From the NCBI RefSeq assembly GCF_027579695.1, contig NC_083571.1, positions 36,627,943-36,691,942 of the forward strand: 64,000 bases of DNA, read 5' to 3'. The translations under genes and the position numbers were made by a program. The notes beneath the pieces were generated by a model. That model did no database searches, had not been told where the DNA came from, and saw nothing but the letters and a program-made list of their open reading frames with translations. Below are positions 19,564 to 30,761 of this stretch, piece after piece. This stretch comes from Neoarius graeffei (taxonomy: Eukaryota; Chordata; Actinopteri; Siluriformes; Ariidae). Position 1 is the stretch's first letter, and every line of letters starts with the position of its first letter.

Positions 19564-22551
19564 CAGTGGCGGCTTTTGTAAAAGTGAGGGAGGAAGGAAT
19601 GCTTGGTTGAAGGTCACGGGCCCCAATGCGACCACACCTGCTGGACCGGCTATAGTTACACGCACGGGTTGAGTTGATAATAGTTTTTCCTGAATAATTC
19701 ATTAACATCCTTTCCACGGTGTCAAACAACTGGCAACAGTCAACAAGTAAAAGAACAACAATAACATTATTTCACAACTATTTACATGGGATATAGCCGT
19801 GTTTAAGACAAACATTGATGTTAAGGAATGATTCAGGCCAACTGATTGAGGCTCCCTATTTATATATCAAGTCAATTCTCCGTGCTGTCTGATTTGCAAA
19901 TCTATCTGTGACCTGATCGTACCACGCTGGATCTTTTTGGAGTGTCTTGAGAATCTTTTTTTCAATTGAAATAATGGCCAGATGTTTTAATCTCTCCTGC
20001 CCCATTGCGTTGCGTGTGTACATTTTAATTCTCTTGAGGCACGAAAAACTCCTTTCAACCCCTGCAGAGGTTGCGCCAATTGTTCCAATCAGGGACATGA
20101 GCCTGTACAACTGTGGCATCGCCCCATCAAGACCGCTGGACTTCATGAAGCCAAGGGCATCGCAAAGTTTTCTTGATGAATTTAATTCTGCATTGTGATA
20201 AAAATGCTGCAGTTCGATTCTCAGCTTTTCTTGATAAAAAAGGTGGCCATATGTCTCCATCAAATTTGACAGTAGCTGCGTAGGAAATTATATTTTGAAC
20301 GAGTCGAATTTCGCCGCATCCATAAGCTCCATGAAGCGCAAGCGGTCGAGGTGTTGAAAGCGCTGAGTTATTTGAGTGCGCAAGTTGTCGTGGATGGAAT
20401 CATAAAGTGCTCTGTAGGACTGACGGGGATTAAGCAGCCTTCTTTTGACCCTGTGAGACAAGTCAGGGTCTTCTGTTAGAGAGGCAGCCCTGGCGTAGAT
20501 TTTGTCAAAGGCGCTCTGTACTTTTAGCTCATCCAATATTTGCAGGAGATTCTCTATTCGCCATTTGCAAAAGGCGACATCCATGGATTTGTGCTGCAAG
20601 ATGTCAAACACCACGTCAGTGTGCGAAAACAACTGCTCAAAAGTGAAGAGTAAAAACGCAAATTCAAACTCTTGCATTTTCGACCTCAAACCATCAGCTA
20701 AACGTATTGTCTCATCATCCATCATTGGGCGCTCAGTAATGTTCTCGAAAATCTGAAGTAGTTCGTCATAATTTGAAGCAACCGTGTTCACGACCCTAGA
20801 GGAAAAGTTCCAGCAAGTGGGAACGCTCCGGGGAATGCGGGCGCAACTGAACTCCTCGAGTAAAGAAACCCTCTTGCTGGACTTGGAGAAAAAAGACGTG
20901 AAGCCACCCAAGTGAGCAAAGAAGTATTTTGCTTGGGGAATGGTCTTAACACCCTGACTTAAAACTAGGTTTAAGCAATGTGCATAGCAGTGGACAAATG
21001 TTGCACAGGGAGCCAATTCTCTCACTTTAGCCTGAAGGCCATTCAAGTCCGAGGCCATGACCACGGCACCATCGTAAGTCTGAGCGACAAGTTTATCCTT
21101 GAAATTGAAACCTGACAACTCAGTCTGCACGAAATCGAACAAGGATTGTGCACTGCGACCACTGGACACATCAAAAAATCCTAGAAAGTGTTCCTGAATT
21201 GTACCTTGATTATCGACATAGCGCAAGATGACAGACAGCTGTGAATGACAGCTTATGTCTGTGGTCTCGTCGATTTGCCATGAGAAGAAGGGTGCCGTGT
21301 TAAGTTGCTTTTGGATTTCTGAATTAATTGAACCAGCTATAGTGGATATTAGATCATTCTGGATTGTTTTTGACATGCCTGTGAAGACAGTCGAACTTTC
21401 CAGATGCTCTGCCAGAACACGATCATAGCGAGCAATAACCTCCGCTAGCTCCCTGTAATTGCCCTTATTGTCCGAATTCCCCCCTTCTTCATGTCCCCTC
21501 AGTGACAACTCTTGCATGCCTAGGTAGGCTGTTGCATCTATCAGACGTTTTAATACCTCTCTATTGCGACTCACTTTAGCATTGTGCTGCTGGATTTGCA
21601 GCCGCACACCCTCATCTACCACCCTATCTATTGGCATGGTGCCTAGTAAGGACAGTCGGATAGCAGCACCAACGTGGTCTTGACACTTCTCATGGCGTTT
21701 GGTTGCCCTATCTAGATTTTTTAAATCATTGAAACCATGAACACTCCACGCTTGTGATTTGGCATTGTTCATTAGCAAACAGGGCCAGCAATATAATCGA
21801 TGGGTGGTAACGCTACCAGTGAGCCATGTGTACCTAGCAAACCATGTAGCATTCACTGTACTGCCTTTGCCATTGGGTTTTGTGATTTCGATTTTAGGGG
21901 TTGGTCTACCTGCTGCTTTGATGGCTAATTTTTCACTGTAGCTCAGCCCATGGAAGGGTTTTGCAAGCAAAACATTCACCACGTCCTCTGTTTCCATTAC
22001 TTTATTCGTAGAATATCTATAACATAGTCAATCCACTTCCACCTCGCCGTTCTCACTCTGACTGCCGAAGTGCCCGAGTCACCGGATCTAGAAGTTAAGT
22101 TTGATAAGATAACCCCTCCCCCCAGGCAGCTAAGGCCTCTACTTATTGGTTCATTGCGCAACTAGGGCTGCAGCCTATTGGTTGATACTTTGTAGCACTT
22201 GTCAGATCTCTTAGCTAGTCCCACCCTCTTAGAGGAGGATTTTCCTCCTCTCTCTCATTGAAGTCTATGTTAACCACGAGCCGCCAGTGCCGGAGACTGT
22301 TTGAATCGGAGTGAATGGGAGCCGAAGGGAGGAAGATCCTCCGTGCAGTAATTTCTAATAGCGAGCGATAGGGGGTGCTAATGTAATTTCACCCAGAGAA
22401 ACGAATATAATGTACATGTCGTATTTGGCAGTAAAATAGTAATATTCAAGGACAGCAATTCATTAAATTGGTCAAGACAATTTCAACTTTTTATTCTTAG
22501 AATTTTTAAGGAGGATCTTCCTCTCTCTCCTCACTGGAGAAGCCACCTGTG
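19564..22551 (-). mobile_element. hAT transposon (nearly intact) inside the LINE
   Basis: The left end is CAGTGGCGGCTTTTG and the right end (complement) CACAGGTGGCTTCTC, imperfect inverted repeats followed on both sides by GTGAGG. The exact 8-bp duplication TTAGCGAG flanks it (19556-19563 and 22552-22559). The 2,988-bp length and single transposase gene are typical of an autonomous-size hAT element. The same TIR type bounds the degenerate element at 49812-52047. Confidence 0.9.
19856..21997 (-). pseudogene. hAT transposase (ZMYM/DUF4371-type) with one in-frame stop
   Basis: From the ATG at 21997 the frame is open for 569 codons, meets a single TAA at 20288-20290, and continues in the same frame to 19856 (~713 codons in all). 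Order: an N-terminal TTF-type zinc-finger-like region (WFARYTWLTGS, RLYCWPCLL, HEKCQDH), the RNase H-like catalytic core with FSWQIDETTDIS and FVHCYAHCLNLVL, an insertion domain, and the C-terminal dimerisation block GATSAGVERSFSCLKRIK. The first catalytic Asp, the Cys-x-x-His and the C-terminal Glu are present. With just one nonsense codon it may be recently inactivated, or this may be one allele. It moves by cut and paste. Confidence 0.88.
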
Positions 22552-22559
22552 TTAGCGAG

Positions 22560-24488
22560 AGAGAAGATACCCACAAAAAGATCTTGGGGACCCACTCCGA
22601 GAGAATAAAGAAGAAACTTAGAAAGAAATATGCCGACCAAAAGAGGGAAGTAAAGTCAAGCTTAAGATCTGATAAGAGGAAATGGATAGACGATATTGCA
22701 AAGGATGCAGAAGCAGCAGCCATTAGTCACCAAATGAGAACATTATATGGACTAACAAAGACTTTGTGTAACGAAAAAGTGAGGAAAACCTTTGCCATCC
22801 TCGATAAAAATGGAAACACCCTAAGTGGCAAGGAAGAGATCTTAGCTAGATGGACTGAGCATTTTGAGGAAGTACTCGATCGAGGGGAACCACCCAACCC
22901 AATAACAGTAGAAGAGAACGGATTCGATTTCTCTGATGTCATCAGTGAAATAGGAATAGAAGAACCAACAAAGGAAGAAGTACAGTCAGTGATAGGAGCT
23001 TTAAAAAATGGAAAGACACCAGGCATTGACTCAATAACAGCTGAGATGCTGAAAGCAGGCGGAGAATTTTCAGTCAACAAAGTCCATCAGTTGCTCCAGA
23101 ATGTATGGAGACAGGAAGAGCTCCCATCAAAGTGGAAGCAGGGGATCATCATCAAATTACCGAAGAAAGGAAACCTCAAAGAATGCAAGAACTCTAGAGG
23201 GATAACCTTACTGTCCGTAGTGGGGAAAATACTTGGTAGGATAATTATTGATCGTGTGCGGAATGGTGTGGACAAAAGGTTGAGAGATGAACAAGCAGGA
23301 TATAGGAGGGGAAGAGGAACAACAGAGCAAGTATTTGTACTAAGAAACATCCTTGAGCAAGTAAATGAATGGCAAGCGACGATATATGTAGGATTTGTAG
23401 ATTTCGAGAAAGCGTTCGACTCGATCCATTGGAATAGTTTGTGGATAATATTGAGAAGATATGGTATCCCAGAGAAGATCATTAAGATGGTAAGGCTATT
23501 TTACGAAGGCTTTAAATGCACTGTAGAAGATCAAGGAGAAAGAGGAGAGTGGTTTGATGTCAAAACAGGTGTTAAGCAAGGATGTAACATGTCGGGTTTC
23601 CTATTTCTAATTGTGCTGGACTGGGTAATGAGAAGAACAGTTGGATGTGGTGAAAATGGTATACAGTGGAAGTTCACGTCGAAATTAGATGATCTCGATT
23701 TTGCAGATGACTTAGAACTGCTGTCCTCTACTCGACAACAAATGCAGGACAAATTGAACAGGTTAGATCAAGAAGCCAGACGCGTCGGACTCAAGATCAA
23801 TGCAGAAAAGACCAAAATGATGAGAATTAACCGTCATAACCAAGAAAAGATAGCTGTTGCAGGGCATGATATTGAGAATGTGGAACAGTTCAACTACCTA
23901 GGAGCAATAGTATGCAAGGAAGGAGGAGGAATGAAAGATCTAAAGAATAGAGTATCGAAGGCGAGAGGCTCATTTGTAAGATTAAAAAAGATCTGGAAGT
24001 CAAGCCACATATCAAGAAGAACAAAGTTTAAACTTTTCAAGACAATGATCGTACCAGTCCTTCTATATGGATGTGAGACATGGAAAATGAATAAAGGGGA
24101 TAACAAGATCATAGACACGTTCCAGAACAAATGTCTCCGGCAAATACTAAGGATCCGTTGGGAAGATCACGTGAGCACAGATGAGCTACTACAAAGAACA
24201 ACCATGAAGCCTATGAGCATAGAGGTGAAACGGTGCAAATGGATGATGATTGGCCACTTTCTAAGACAAGATCGCGGAAATAACAGCAACACAGCACTAA
24301 CATGGGCACCAGAAGGGAGACGAAAACGAGGGCGCCCTAAAACAACATGGAGGCGCACCATAGAGAAGGAGATGAAAACAGCAGGATGGAGGTCATGGGA
24401 TCATGTTCGTAGGAGCGCTGGCAACAAGAAAGAGTGGAGGAACTCTGTGGAGGCCTTATGTGCCACAGGGCGCGCAGGAGATAGGTAA
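22560..24488 (+). CDS. LINE reverse transcriptase (RTE-like), open frame
   Basis: A 634-codon open frame from the ATG at 22584 continues the endonuclease frame across the hAT insertion. The fingers-palm order is clear: GALKNGKTPGIDSI, ELPSKWKQGIIIKLPKKG, NSRGITLLSVVGKIL, DEQAGYRRGRGTTEQVF, VGFVDFEKAFDSIHW, VKQGCNMSGFLF and the catalytic FADDLEL near 23700. A thumb and C-terminal part follow (LYGCETW, RRKRGRPKTTWRRTIEKEM). No zinc knuckle or RNase H follows. The frame is intact over its whole length, so the LINE is young, but the hAT cuts it from its endonuclease. Confidence 0.87.
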   Translation, partial: REDTHKKILGTHSERIKKKLRKKYADQKREVKSSLRSDKRKWIDDIAKDAEAAAISHQMRTLYGLTKTLCNEKVRKTFAILDKNGNTLSGKEEILARWTEHFEEVLDRGEPPNPITVEENGFDFSDVISEIGIEEPTKEEVQSVIGALKNGKTPGIDSITAEMLKAGGEFSVNKVHQLLQNVWRQEELPSKWKQGIIIKLPKKGNLKECKNSRGITLLSVVGKILGRIIIDRVRNGVDKRLRDEQAGYRRGRGTTEQVFVLRNILEQVNEWQATIYVGFVDFEKAFDSIHWNSLWIILRRYGIPEKIIKMVRLFYEGFKCTVEDQGERGEWFDVKTGVKQGCNMSGFLFLIVLDWVMRRTVGCGENGIQWKFTSKLDDLDFADDLELLSSTRQQMQDKLNRLDQEARRVGLKINAEKTKMMRINRHNQEKIAVAGHDIENVEQFNYLGAIVCKEGGGMKDLKNRVSKARGSFVRLKKIWKSSHISRRTKFKLFKTMIVPVLLYGCETWKMNKGDNKIIDTFQNKCLRQILRIRWEDHVSTDELLQRTTMKPMSIEVKRCKWMMIGHFLRQDRGNNSNTALTWAPEGRRKRGRPKTTWRRTIEKEMKTAGWRSWDHVRRSAGNKKEWRNSVEALCATGRAGDR

Positions 24489-24710
24489 CAGGTAACAGTA
24501 GCCTATGGAGTTCATTCAATCCAAATGTTTGTGTTGAGAGAAATTGCATGCATCACTGTATCAGTATGGATTTATAACATTCTGTATGCACGTTACGGAT
24601 ACTCCAGAGCCCTCCAGCAAACATCATCGATAATCAGGATTACAAAATGTATTCCTTTGTTTCCTCCATTTATTGACTTATTGTATGTGATCAAATGTAT
24701 GCCTTGATGA

Positions 24711-25380
24711 ATAACTACACTAGTTTTTTGATACAATTACATAGTGCACTGCAAGAAATCCACTGTTTTTGGTTTCTTTTAGGCATCACACATTTATTAG
24801 AAAACACAGCAAATGTTCAAATATTCAAGTTAAATACTTAGCAACAGTATCAATAAATCTACACATGAACAATAGCAATGATCTCTCTGACCACAGCTAA
24901 TGTGCAAAATATTAAAGTTAAATACTTAACAATATCAACAAATCCACACATGAACAATGGCAAAACACCTAGACTTAATTATACAATAAAGATACCTATG
25001 AAAAAAGGTGATTTTTTTTTCACACACAGTGTGATATCCGGACTTCATAATTTATCACACCTGCTCCTGCTTAGCAACTTCTAGAATGTTCACCTCTGCT
25101 GCGCACACTTCACGTGTCCCGCGCCCAGAATCAGACTGTACCATTAGTAAAAAGGGTGGAGGGGTGAAATGACAATATCATAAATAATTCAAGAAAAATG
25201 TTATAGCAAATCATAACCATGTATAATTTGCATATTTTAACAGATGAAATGAAATATTTTATTTCAAAAACTTACACAAGGCAATACTATTAAAATAATA
25301 TTAATATCCCTCACAGGCCCCCCTGTCAGTGCCAGGCCCTTAGAATCGTCCTAACTTTTCCCCCCCTAGCGGCGCCCCTG
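24711..25380. other. Non-coding right part of the large hAT element
   Basis: AT-rich sequence with a short internal repeat (CAACA/TCAATAAATC/ACACATGAACAATAG units near 24850-24965) and the right terminal region with GGCCC blocks. No gene is seen. Confidence 0.55.
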
Positions 25381-26221
25381 TGTGTGTGTGTGTGTGATTG
25401 CATGTGTTCCTATGTGCCTTGCAAGCTCCAACAGCAATCGTAACCCCAACAGAGATGGAAGTCAGTGAAAGCACAAAGAGACAAATGGCCGACTAGCGGA
25501 AATAAGACACAGGTGAGGATCATCAGGCCTTACCTGCCAGTTTGAAGTGGATGAGCCGAAGCAGCTTAAGATGTTTTGGTTCTTTATATTTATGAAGTGA
25601 CACTCTAACCACAAAGACTTTCCAATATGTGTGTGTTCATGCATGTGTCTGTATGCACGCGCGCGTGCGTGTGTGTGTGTGTGTCCTGAGCTGCAGGGCC
25701 TCGCTGTGGATTTCTGGTCTTGTTGTTCACACACAGAGGAGAGAAACACTGCTTTAATAATCTGATATGTTCACTAACTATTTTAATAAGACATGTGTGT
25801 ATGTGATATGAATGTTTGTACACATTTGAGGATTTTGTGTGTGTGTGTGTGTGTGTGTGCGTGCGCTTGAGGTTCAGAAATGTATTTAGCTCAGTGATTT
25901 TACTCTCAAGTTGAGAAATGGGCAATGAGGCAGGTAAGTGTTTCATTCTGGCCCAGATGCCCAGCTATGGGATTCTGAGGAGTTGCATGGAACAGAAGTT
26001 CCCTACAGCTCTTTAGTACCAACATTTGGATCATCTCTTCTTTAATTTGAGATCCCTGTGTCTCGTGATATTACCTATCCGTAATAATAAAAAAATATGG
26101 ATGGGTGAGAGCAAAATTCAGCTGGATTTGCTGTCTGTCAATTATTCCCACTTGATTGAACGGCTGCCTCAGGTTCTTGTCTCATGACTGCTCCAAGGGG
26201 AACTCCCAAGGGGAATCCCTG
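25381..26221. other. GT modules and duplicated LTR flank
   Basis: Contains GT runs, parts of both recurring modules (25568, 25685) and about 340 bp matching 5980-6318 and 39228-39573. No gene is seen. Confidence 0.65.
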
Positions 26222-26546
26222 TGTGGCAGCAGGGGTGTGGTCAAGCATCAGTTTATGAATGATGGGCAGGGTCAGGGAAGTTGAGTGGCAACATGAGCAC
26301 ACCTGTTGTCAATTGATGTTGTGTGTGTGTGTGTCTGTTTTAGTGATGACAGAGCAGTGAAAAGGAGGGGGAGAGCGAAGAGGTGGCTGTCTCCCAACCA
26401 GAGCGTGTGTGTGTGTGTTTGTGTATTTATGTGCAAGTTGATGTTAAGCTGAAAAGTGAGAGTCAAAATAAAAAAGACTGTGTTCAGTATAATTTTCCTG
26501 TCTGTCTTAACTTCAGTGTTCCAGCCACCCTCAGGGACAGAATATA
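26222..26546 (+). repeat. 5' LTR of Gmr1-like copy 2
   Basis: TGTGGCAGCAGG start, GTGATGACAGAGCAGTG core and AATAAA near 26466. It matches the LTRs at 6319 and 39574 and lacks the solo LTR found in copy 1. Confidence 0.8.
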
Positions 26547-26583
26547 CTGGTGCCAACATCCGGGACACTGAAGTGAACCGCTC

Positions 26584-27400
26584 ATGGAGTCCTCGCCATT
26601 CAAGGACCTTCTATATGCCCTTGCCGATGCCCAACCAAGCCAACACCAAGCACTTTTTGCCCTGAACAAAGAATAGGAGCTGTGCTTTGAGGCCTTGTTG
26701 TGGGCTTGGCAGAAAGTTTGTCAGGCATTCCAGCACTTGCTCATGTTGGCGGGGCATCCATGGACCTCTCAGTCAGCTCCCTCACTAAGATGGGGCTTCA
26801 TGACGACCCAGAAGCCCTCCTCATGCTTTTGAGGAAGCTGCAGAGGCAAGGGAGGGCTGGTCGAGCAATGAGTGGCTTGTCTTCTGCCACTCCTCACTGG
26901 AGAAACCCAGCTCACTGCCCAACAGATGCCCATTGACAGGCCACTCAACTATGCTGACTTGAAGTGAGCCATCTTGCAACGTGTCAGCTGCACTTCAGAA
27001 CAACACCATCAGTGTTTCCGCATGCTGACACTGGATGAAGTTGGCCAGCCATTTGCTTTCGACCCACTGTTCCAGGACACCTGCCATCGGTGGCTGAAGG
27101 CAGAAGACTGTGACCCTGAGATCATCAATGCGGTGGAGTTGGAGCAGTTCATTGCACAGCTGCCAGAAGGGACAGTGGAGTGGGTCCATTGCCACTACCT
27201 GGTGTTGCTGGATCATGTGAGTGAGTTGGCGGAGGACCATCTGGCAGTGACTCCAGTGGCAGGCGGACATCCTGCCACTTCTCTCTCTCTCTCTCTCTCT
27301 CTTGCTATCTATCTCTCTCTATCTCTCTCTCTCTCCCTCCCTCCTTCGATTCCCCCTCTTCCCATCCCCACCCCATCCCTGCGCCTTGGAAAGAGGGACT
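26584..27400 (+). pseudogene. Gmr1-like gag with SCAN-like segment, copy 2
   Basis: The start gives MESSPFKDLLYALAD, with an in-frame TAG near 26675 and later frameshifts. From 26995 the SCAN-like segment is open: HHQCFRMLTLDEVGQPFAF, HRWLKAEDCDPEIINAVE, LEQFIAQLPEGTVEWV, VSELAEDHL. One codon of the DPEE pair is missing relative to copy 1. A (TC)n/Ser-Leu low-complexity run follows (27280-27340). Confidence 0.78.
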
Positions 27401-28970
27401 GACCCTCCCAGCCAGATTTCCGAGCCCGTGGTGTTCCCCCCTTCCTCCCCTTATGTGTCTGTGTCTTCTCCCACTCAATTGAGTGATCCCTGCAATGCCA
27501 GTGCAGAGGTGAAGCCTGGGCAGGTATCCTGGATTTGCAGGGAGCCTTGGCATTTCCATGACCAATGACAAGCGATGGAGGTGGGTGCCATGTTCTGGAT
27601 CCCTGATGTGCCAGAAACCACCCTCCATTGGGCTGGAACACACTGCATATTGGTGAGCATTCAAGGGGAAACATATCACGCATTGGTGGATTCCAGTTGT
27701 AATCAGACCTCAGTCCACCAAAGCCTGGTTCTTGTTGAGGCATTGGGGGGAGCACAACTGGTGAATGTTTTATGTGCACATGAGGATGTTCATGAATATC
27801 CATGAGTGTCCATTCACATCATATTTTGGGGAAAAATACATAGTGTACAGGTGGCAGTTAGCCCGCGCCTCACCCACCCACTGATTCAGAGGACAGCGTG
27901 GCCTGGGTTTAATGTTTAATGGAGCATGTAGTAGTGGGCTGATCCTGTAGTAGTGTGTCACATGATCCCACTGTGGCATTGTTTGGGAAAGCAGTCAGTG
28001 CGTCAGTGCAATATGGAGAAATGGGAGCAGTCCACCCCGGTCTCTCTCTCAGGGATTCCCTTGAGGAATTCCTCTTTGCTCAAACACAAGACAAGACTCT
28101 GCATCATGCTTTTGACTGAGAGTAGTCAATGGTCAGACCTTCCAGCCAAATGCAACACACTCCTTCCTGTAATTCACAATTATTAAAGATAGGTTTTACT
28201 GAGTGATGCAGGACACGCAGACCCATGAGGAAATAACCCAGTTTTTAATCCCAAAGAACTCTACGGAACTAGTATTCCATGCAGCTCATTCTAACCCTAT
28301 GGCCAGACAGGTCAGGATAAGACACTAGCCCGAATAATGGCTCAGTTCTATTGGCCAGGGATTTGGGGGATGTCCATAGATGGTGTGTGGCATGCTGCAA
28401 ATGCCAGTTGGTGAACTTGGTGGCCACTCCAAAAGGGTCCTTGTGACCTCTTCTCCTATTTGAGACCCCCTTCGAAAGAATTGGTATGAATCTTGTCAGG
28501 TCATTACATCGGTCAGCACGAAGATATTGTTTTATTTGTCTCCTAATGGACTATGCGACATGATGCCCGGAAGCAGCCCCACTGCGTAACATTTGGCCAT
28601 GTGACAGAGGTACTGTTTAAAATTATCTCCCAAGTCAGGACTCCCAAAGAAATCCTGACTGACCAAGGCACTACATTCATGTCATGCACACTTTGTGAAC
28701 TTTGTGAGTTATTTGGGGTTAAATCTATCCACAACAGCTTTTATCACCCACAAACAGATGGCCTGGTCAAATGGTTTAACCAAACTCTTAAAAACTTGAA
28801 TTCATAAGTTTGTAAATGAAAACACATAATTGGGATAAATGTCTTAAGCCCCTGTTGTTCACAGTTCCAGAGGTTCCACAAGGAACTCCACAGGGTTCTC
28901 CGCATTTGAATTATTATATGGGCGGAAGCCTTGCGGCATTTTGGGAAGAGAGAAAACAGAGTTTTTTTCA
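27401..28970 (+). pseudogene. Protease and integrase relic of copy 2, pol truncated
   Basis: The retropepsin-like stretch HALVDSSCNQTSVHQSL lies near 27680-27730. Integrase sequence follows with ERIGMNLV near 28478 (Asn in place of the first catalytic Asp), LTDQGTTFMSC near 28650, and YHPQTDGLVKWFNQTLK near 28745-28795 (Lys in place of the catalytic Glu). The element ends near 28970 and passes into non-retroviral sequence also found after copy 3. Reverse transcriptase, RNase H and the 3' LTR are absent. Confidence 0.75.
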
Positions 28971-28974
28971 CCTT

Positions 28975-30590
28975 TGCTGAGAGAGTGGGAGGTTTTGCCG
29001 GTCTCCCCCCACCAACCATTTACACATCACCACTGTACAGTCTCTGTGGACATGAATGTGAAGTTTGTACTTTTACAGACTGCTGAATTCTGCAATCTCT
29101 GTGGTGCCTCTGTGGTCTGCTTGATAAGAAACCAAAATCAGACAGACAATATATTTAGATGGGGATCAGCACCAAGGACAGTGACTATTCCTTATTCTAA
29201 TCTAAATACTGGCACTCATGAGCTCTATTACATTTATTACATTTATTAACCCAACAACATGGTGAGCCTCCTCATCTACATCCTTGGGCTGATGTCTTTT
29301 GCAGTATTATTCTAATGTTGAAAATCATTATATATTAAACGTGATTCCTGACTGTCACATTTCTCACAACAACTGAAGCTATGATTTCTCTTGGGCTGAA
29401 GATGGACAGGATTCTAAGCAAGTTTTCAGACCTCAGACGTGGACATTGATACGAGGTGTATAATTGCTTTAAAATCCAACAGCAAATAACTACAGTGTTG
29501 AAAATGAGTGCATCAGTATAATTTTACTTGAATTGACTGTGTCTCTTTTTATACCTTTATTACTTTCTGTGCAAGTCAGAGGAAATGTAATAGACCTCAT
29601 TTTCTAACCACCATACACCATGTGAAATCGCCTCCTGAAAATAGGAATAGCACAGACTTTGTTTCGAGAGTAAACTTTTCCTTAATTCAGCCATTCTGCA
29701 ATGGCCTGACCCCTGATCCTAGAACAGGATAGAACAGTGGACCGGTATATTGTGGTGCTGAGGAACTTGCAGAAGTCCTGGGTTCTTGCAGAAGATGTGA
29801 CAAAAGCACAGACCTCAATGTGGCAAAATTTCTAAGCCATGCAATACTAATACATTTACTCAATCTACAAACTCAGTGTTTTATGATTTTGGATTTGCCT
29901 GCTGTCTTTGTTGTGGATGTTTTGACACTTGACCCGAATAGTTCCTTCTGAACTGTAGATCAATTGTGCAATTCAATGCATTATTTTTGTGCAGTTGTAG
30001 AATGGGAATCATTATTTTCATAATTTATTATTTGCTTTCTTTTGTACCAACAATCACATGGTGAAGAGCTGCACTCTGTGGATGATGTCATGTCAGACAT
30101 CACACCACTAAACTCAGATAATTATATATTATACTCCTGTGAAGTCTTTTTTTTTAATTTATCAATCAGGTCTTCTGTCTGTTCTGCTGGTGATGACAAC
30201 TCAAGCCACAAAATCTGAAACAGGAAGTGATGGCAAAAACCAGATGAACCATGCAGATAACCAGCGTGCAGCTCTGAGCACAGAGAACTTCCGCAGTTTG
30301 GTCGAAGCCCCAGAATCCACCGTTGTTAAAAGGATCAGTTATCAGTTCTTATCAGTTCTCTGGAGTGGATCTGAGCTCAACAACTGTGTTCACACTTCAC
30401 CAGTCAGACTGAACTCTCACACAAATGACCCACAGCCTGAAAAACACACCACGTCTGAAAGCAACCTCACCTTCTTCCTGTTTTTGAGTTTTGCCTGTTT
30501 TTTCTTTGTAACGTCTAAATGTGATTCTCTGCACTTTTATGATCTTGCATTCATGATCTCATTCTTCAAAAAGTGAATGATCAGCTGTTT
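28975..30590 (+). pseudogene. Ig constant-like receptor relic with transmembrane segment, copy 1
   Basis: I do not recognise this gene with certainty. Three coding-like stretches on the plus strand resemble parts of C-type Ig domains. At 28990-29240 CGASVVCLI followed 11 residues later by IFRW is like B and C strands. At 30058-30140 LNSDNYILYSCEV is like an F strand. At 30270-30440 ISYQFLSVLWSG and CVHTSP are like E and F strands. A hydrophobic segment NLTFFLFLSFACFFFVTSK (near 30460) would be a transmembrane helix. No intact exon set is visible. Copies lie at 43355-44935 and (first part only) 45618-46345. A TCR- or Ig-chain constant relic is possible. Confidence 0.35.
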
Positions 30591-30715
30591 CTCTCTCTCT
30601 CTCTCTATCTCTCTCTTTGAAACAGGAAGTTCAGTCAGAGGATCAGTTTTACATGGTCGTGGTTGAATCATCAGGCTCACTGACAACAGTGTAACTGACC
30701 CTAAATTAGATAATC

Positions 30716-30761
<46 letters not shown>

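Larger units (their letters stand above)
18785..24710 (+). mobile_element. RTE-like LINE with inverted 5' end, split by a hAT element
   Basis: The non-LTR retrotransposon has an apurinic-type endonuclease (18988-19563) and reverse transcriptase (from 22560) on the plus strand. The preceding endonuclease start lies on the opposite strand (about 18975-18800). A 3-kb hAT with an 8-bp duplication separates endonuclease from RT. The 3' boundary is uncertain; a tail near GATGAATAACTAC at about 24710 is a guess. The endonuclease-RT-only layout fits the RTE group. Confidence 0.8.
16390..25380. mobile_element. hAT-type element carrying nested Tc1, LINE and hAT
   Basis: The left end CAGGGGCGCCGCTAG and right end CTAGCGGCGCCCCTG form inverted repeats, flanked on both sides by GT repeat (target duplication GTGTGTGT-like). 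The sequence next to both ends matches the ends of the 1.1-kb element at 4584-5743. Only about 16390-16660 and some sequence after 24500 belong to this element itself; the rest is later insertions. No transposase of its own is visible, so it was probably non-autonomous. Confidence 0.72.

Noticed and set aside
22472-24130. Minus-strand frames opposite the LINE reverse transcriptase
   Set aside because: Antisense shadows of a well-supported plus-strand RT frame.
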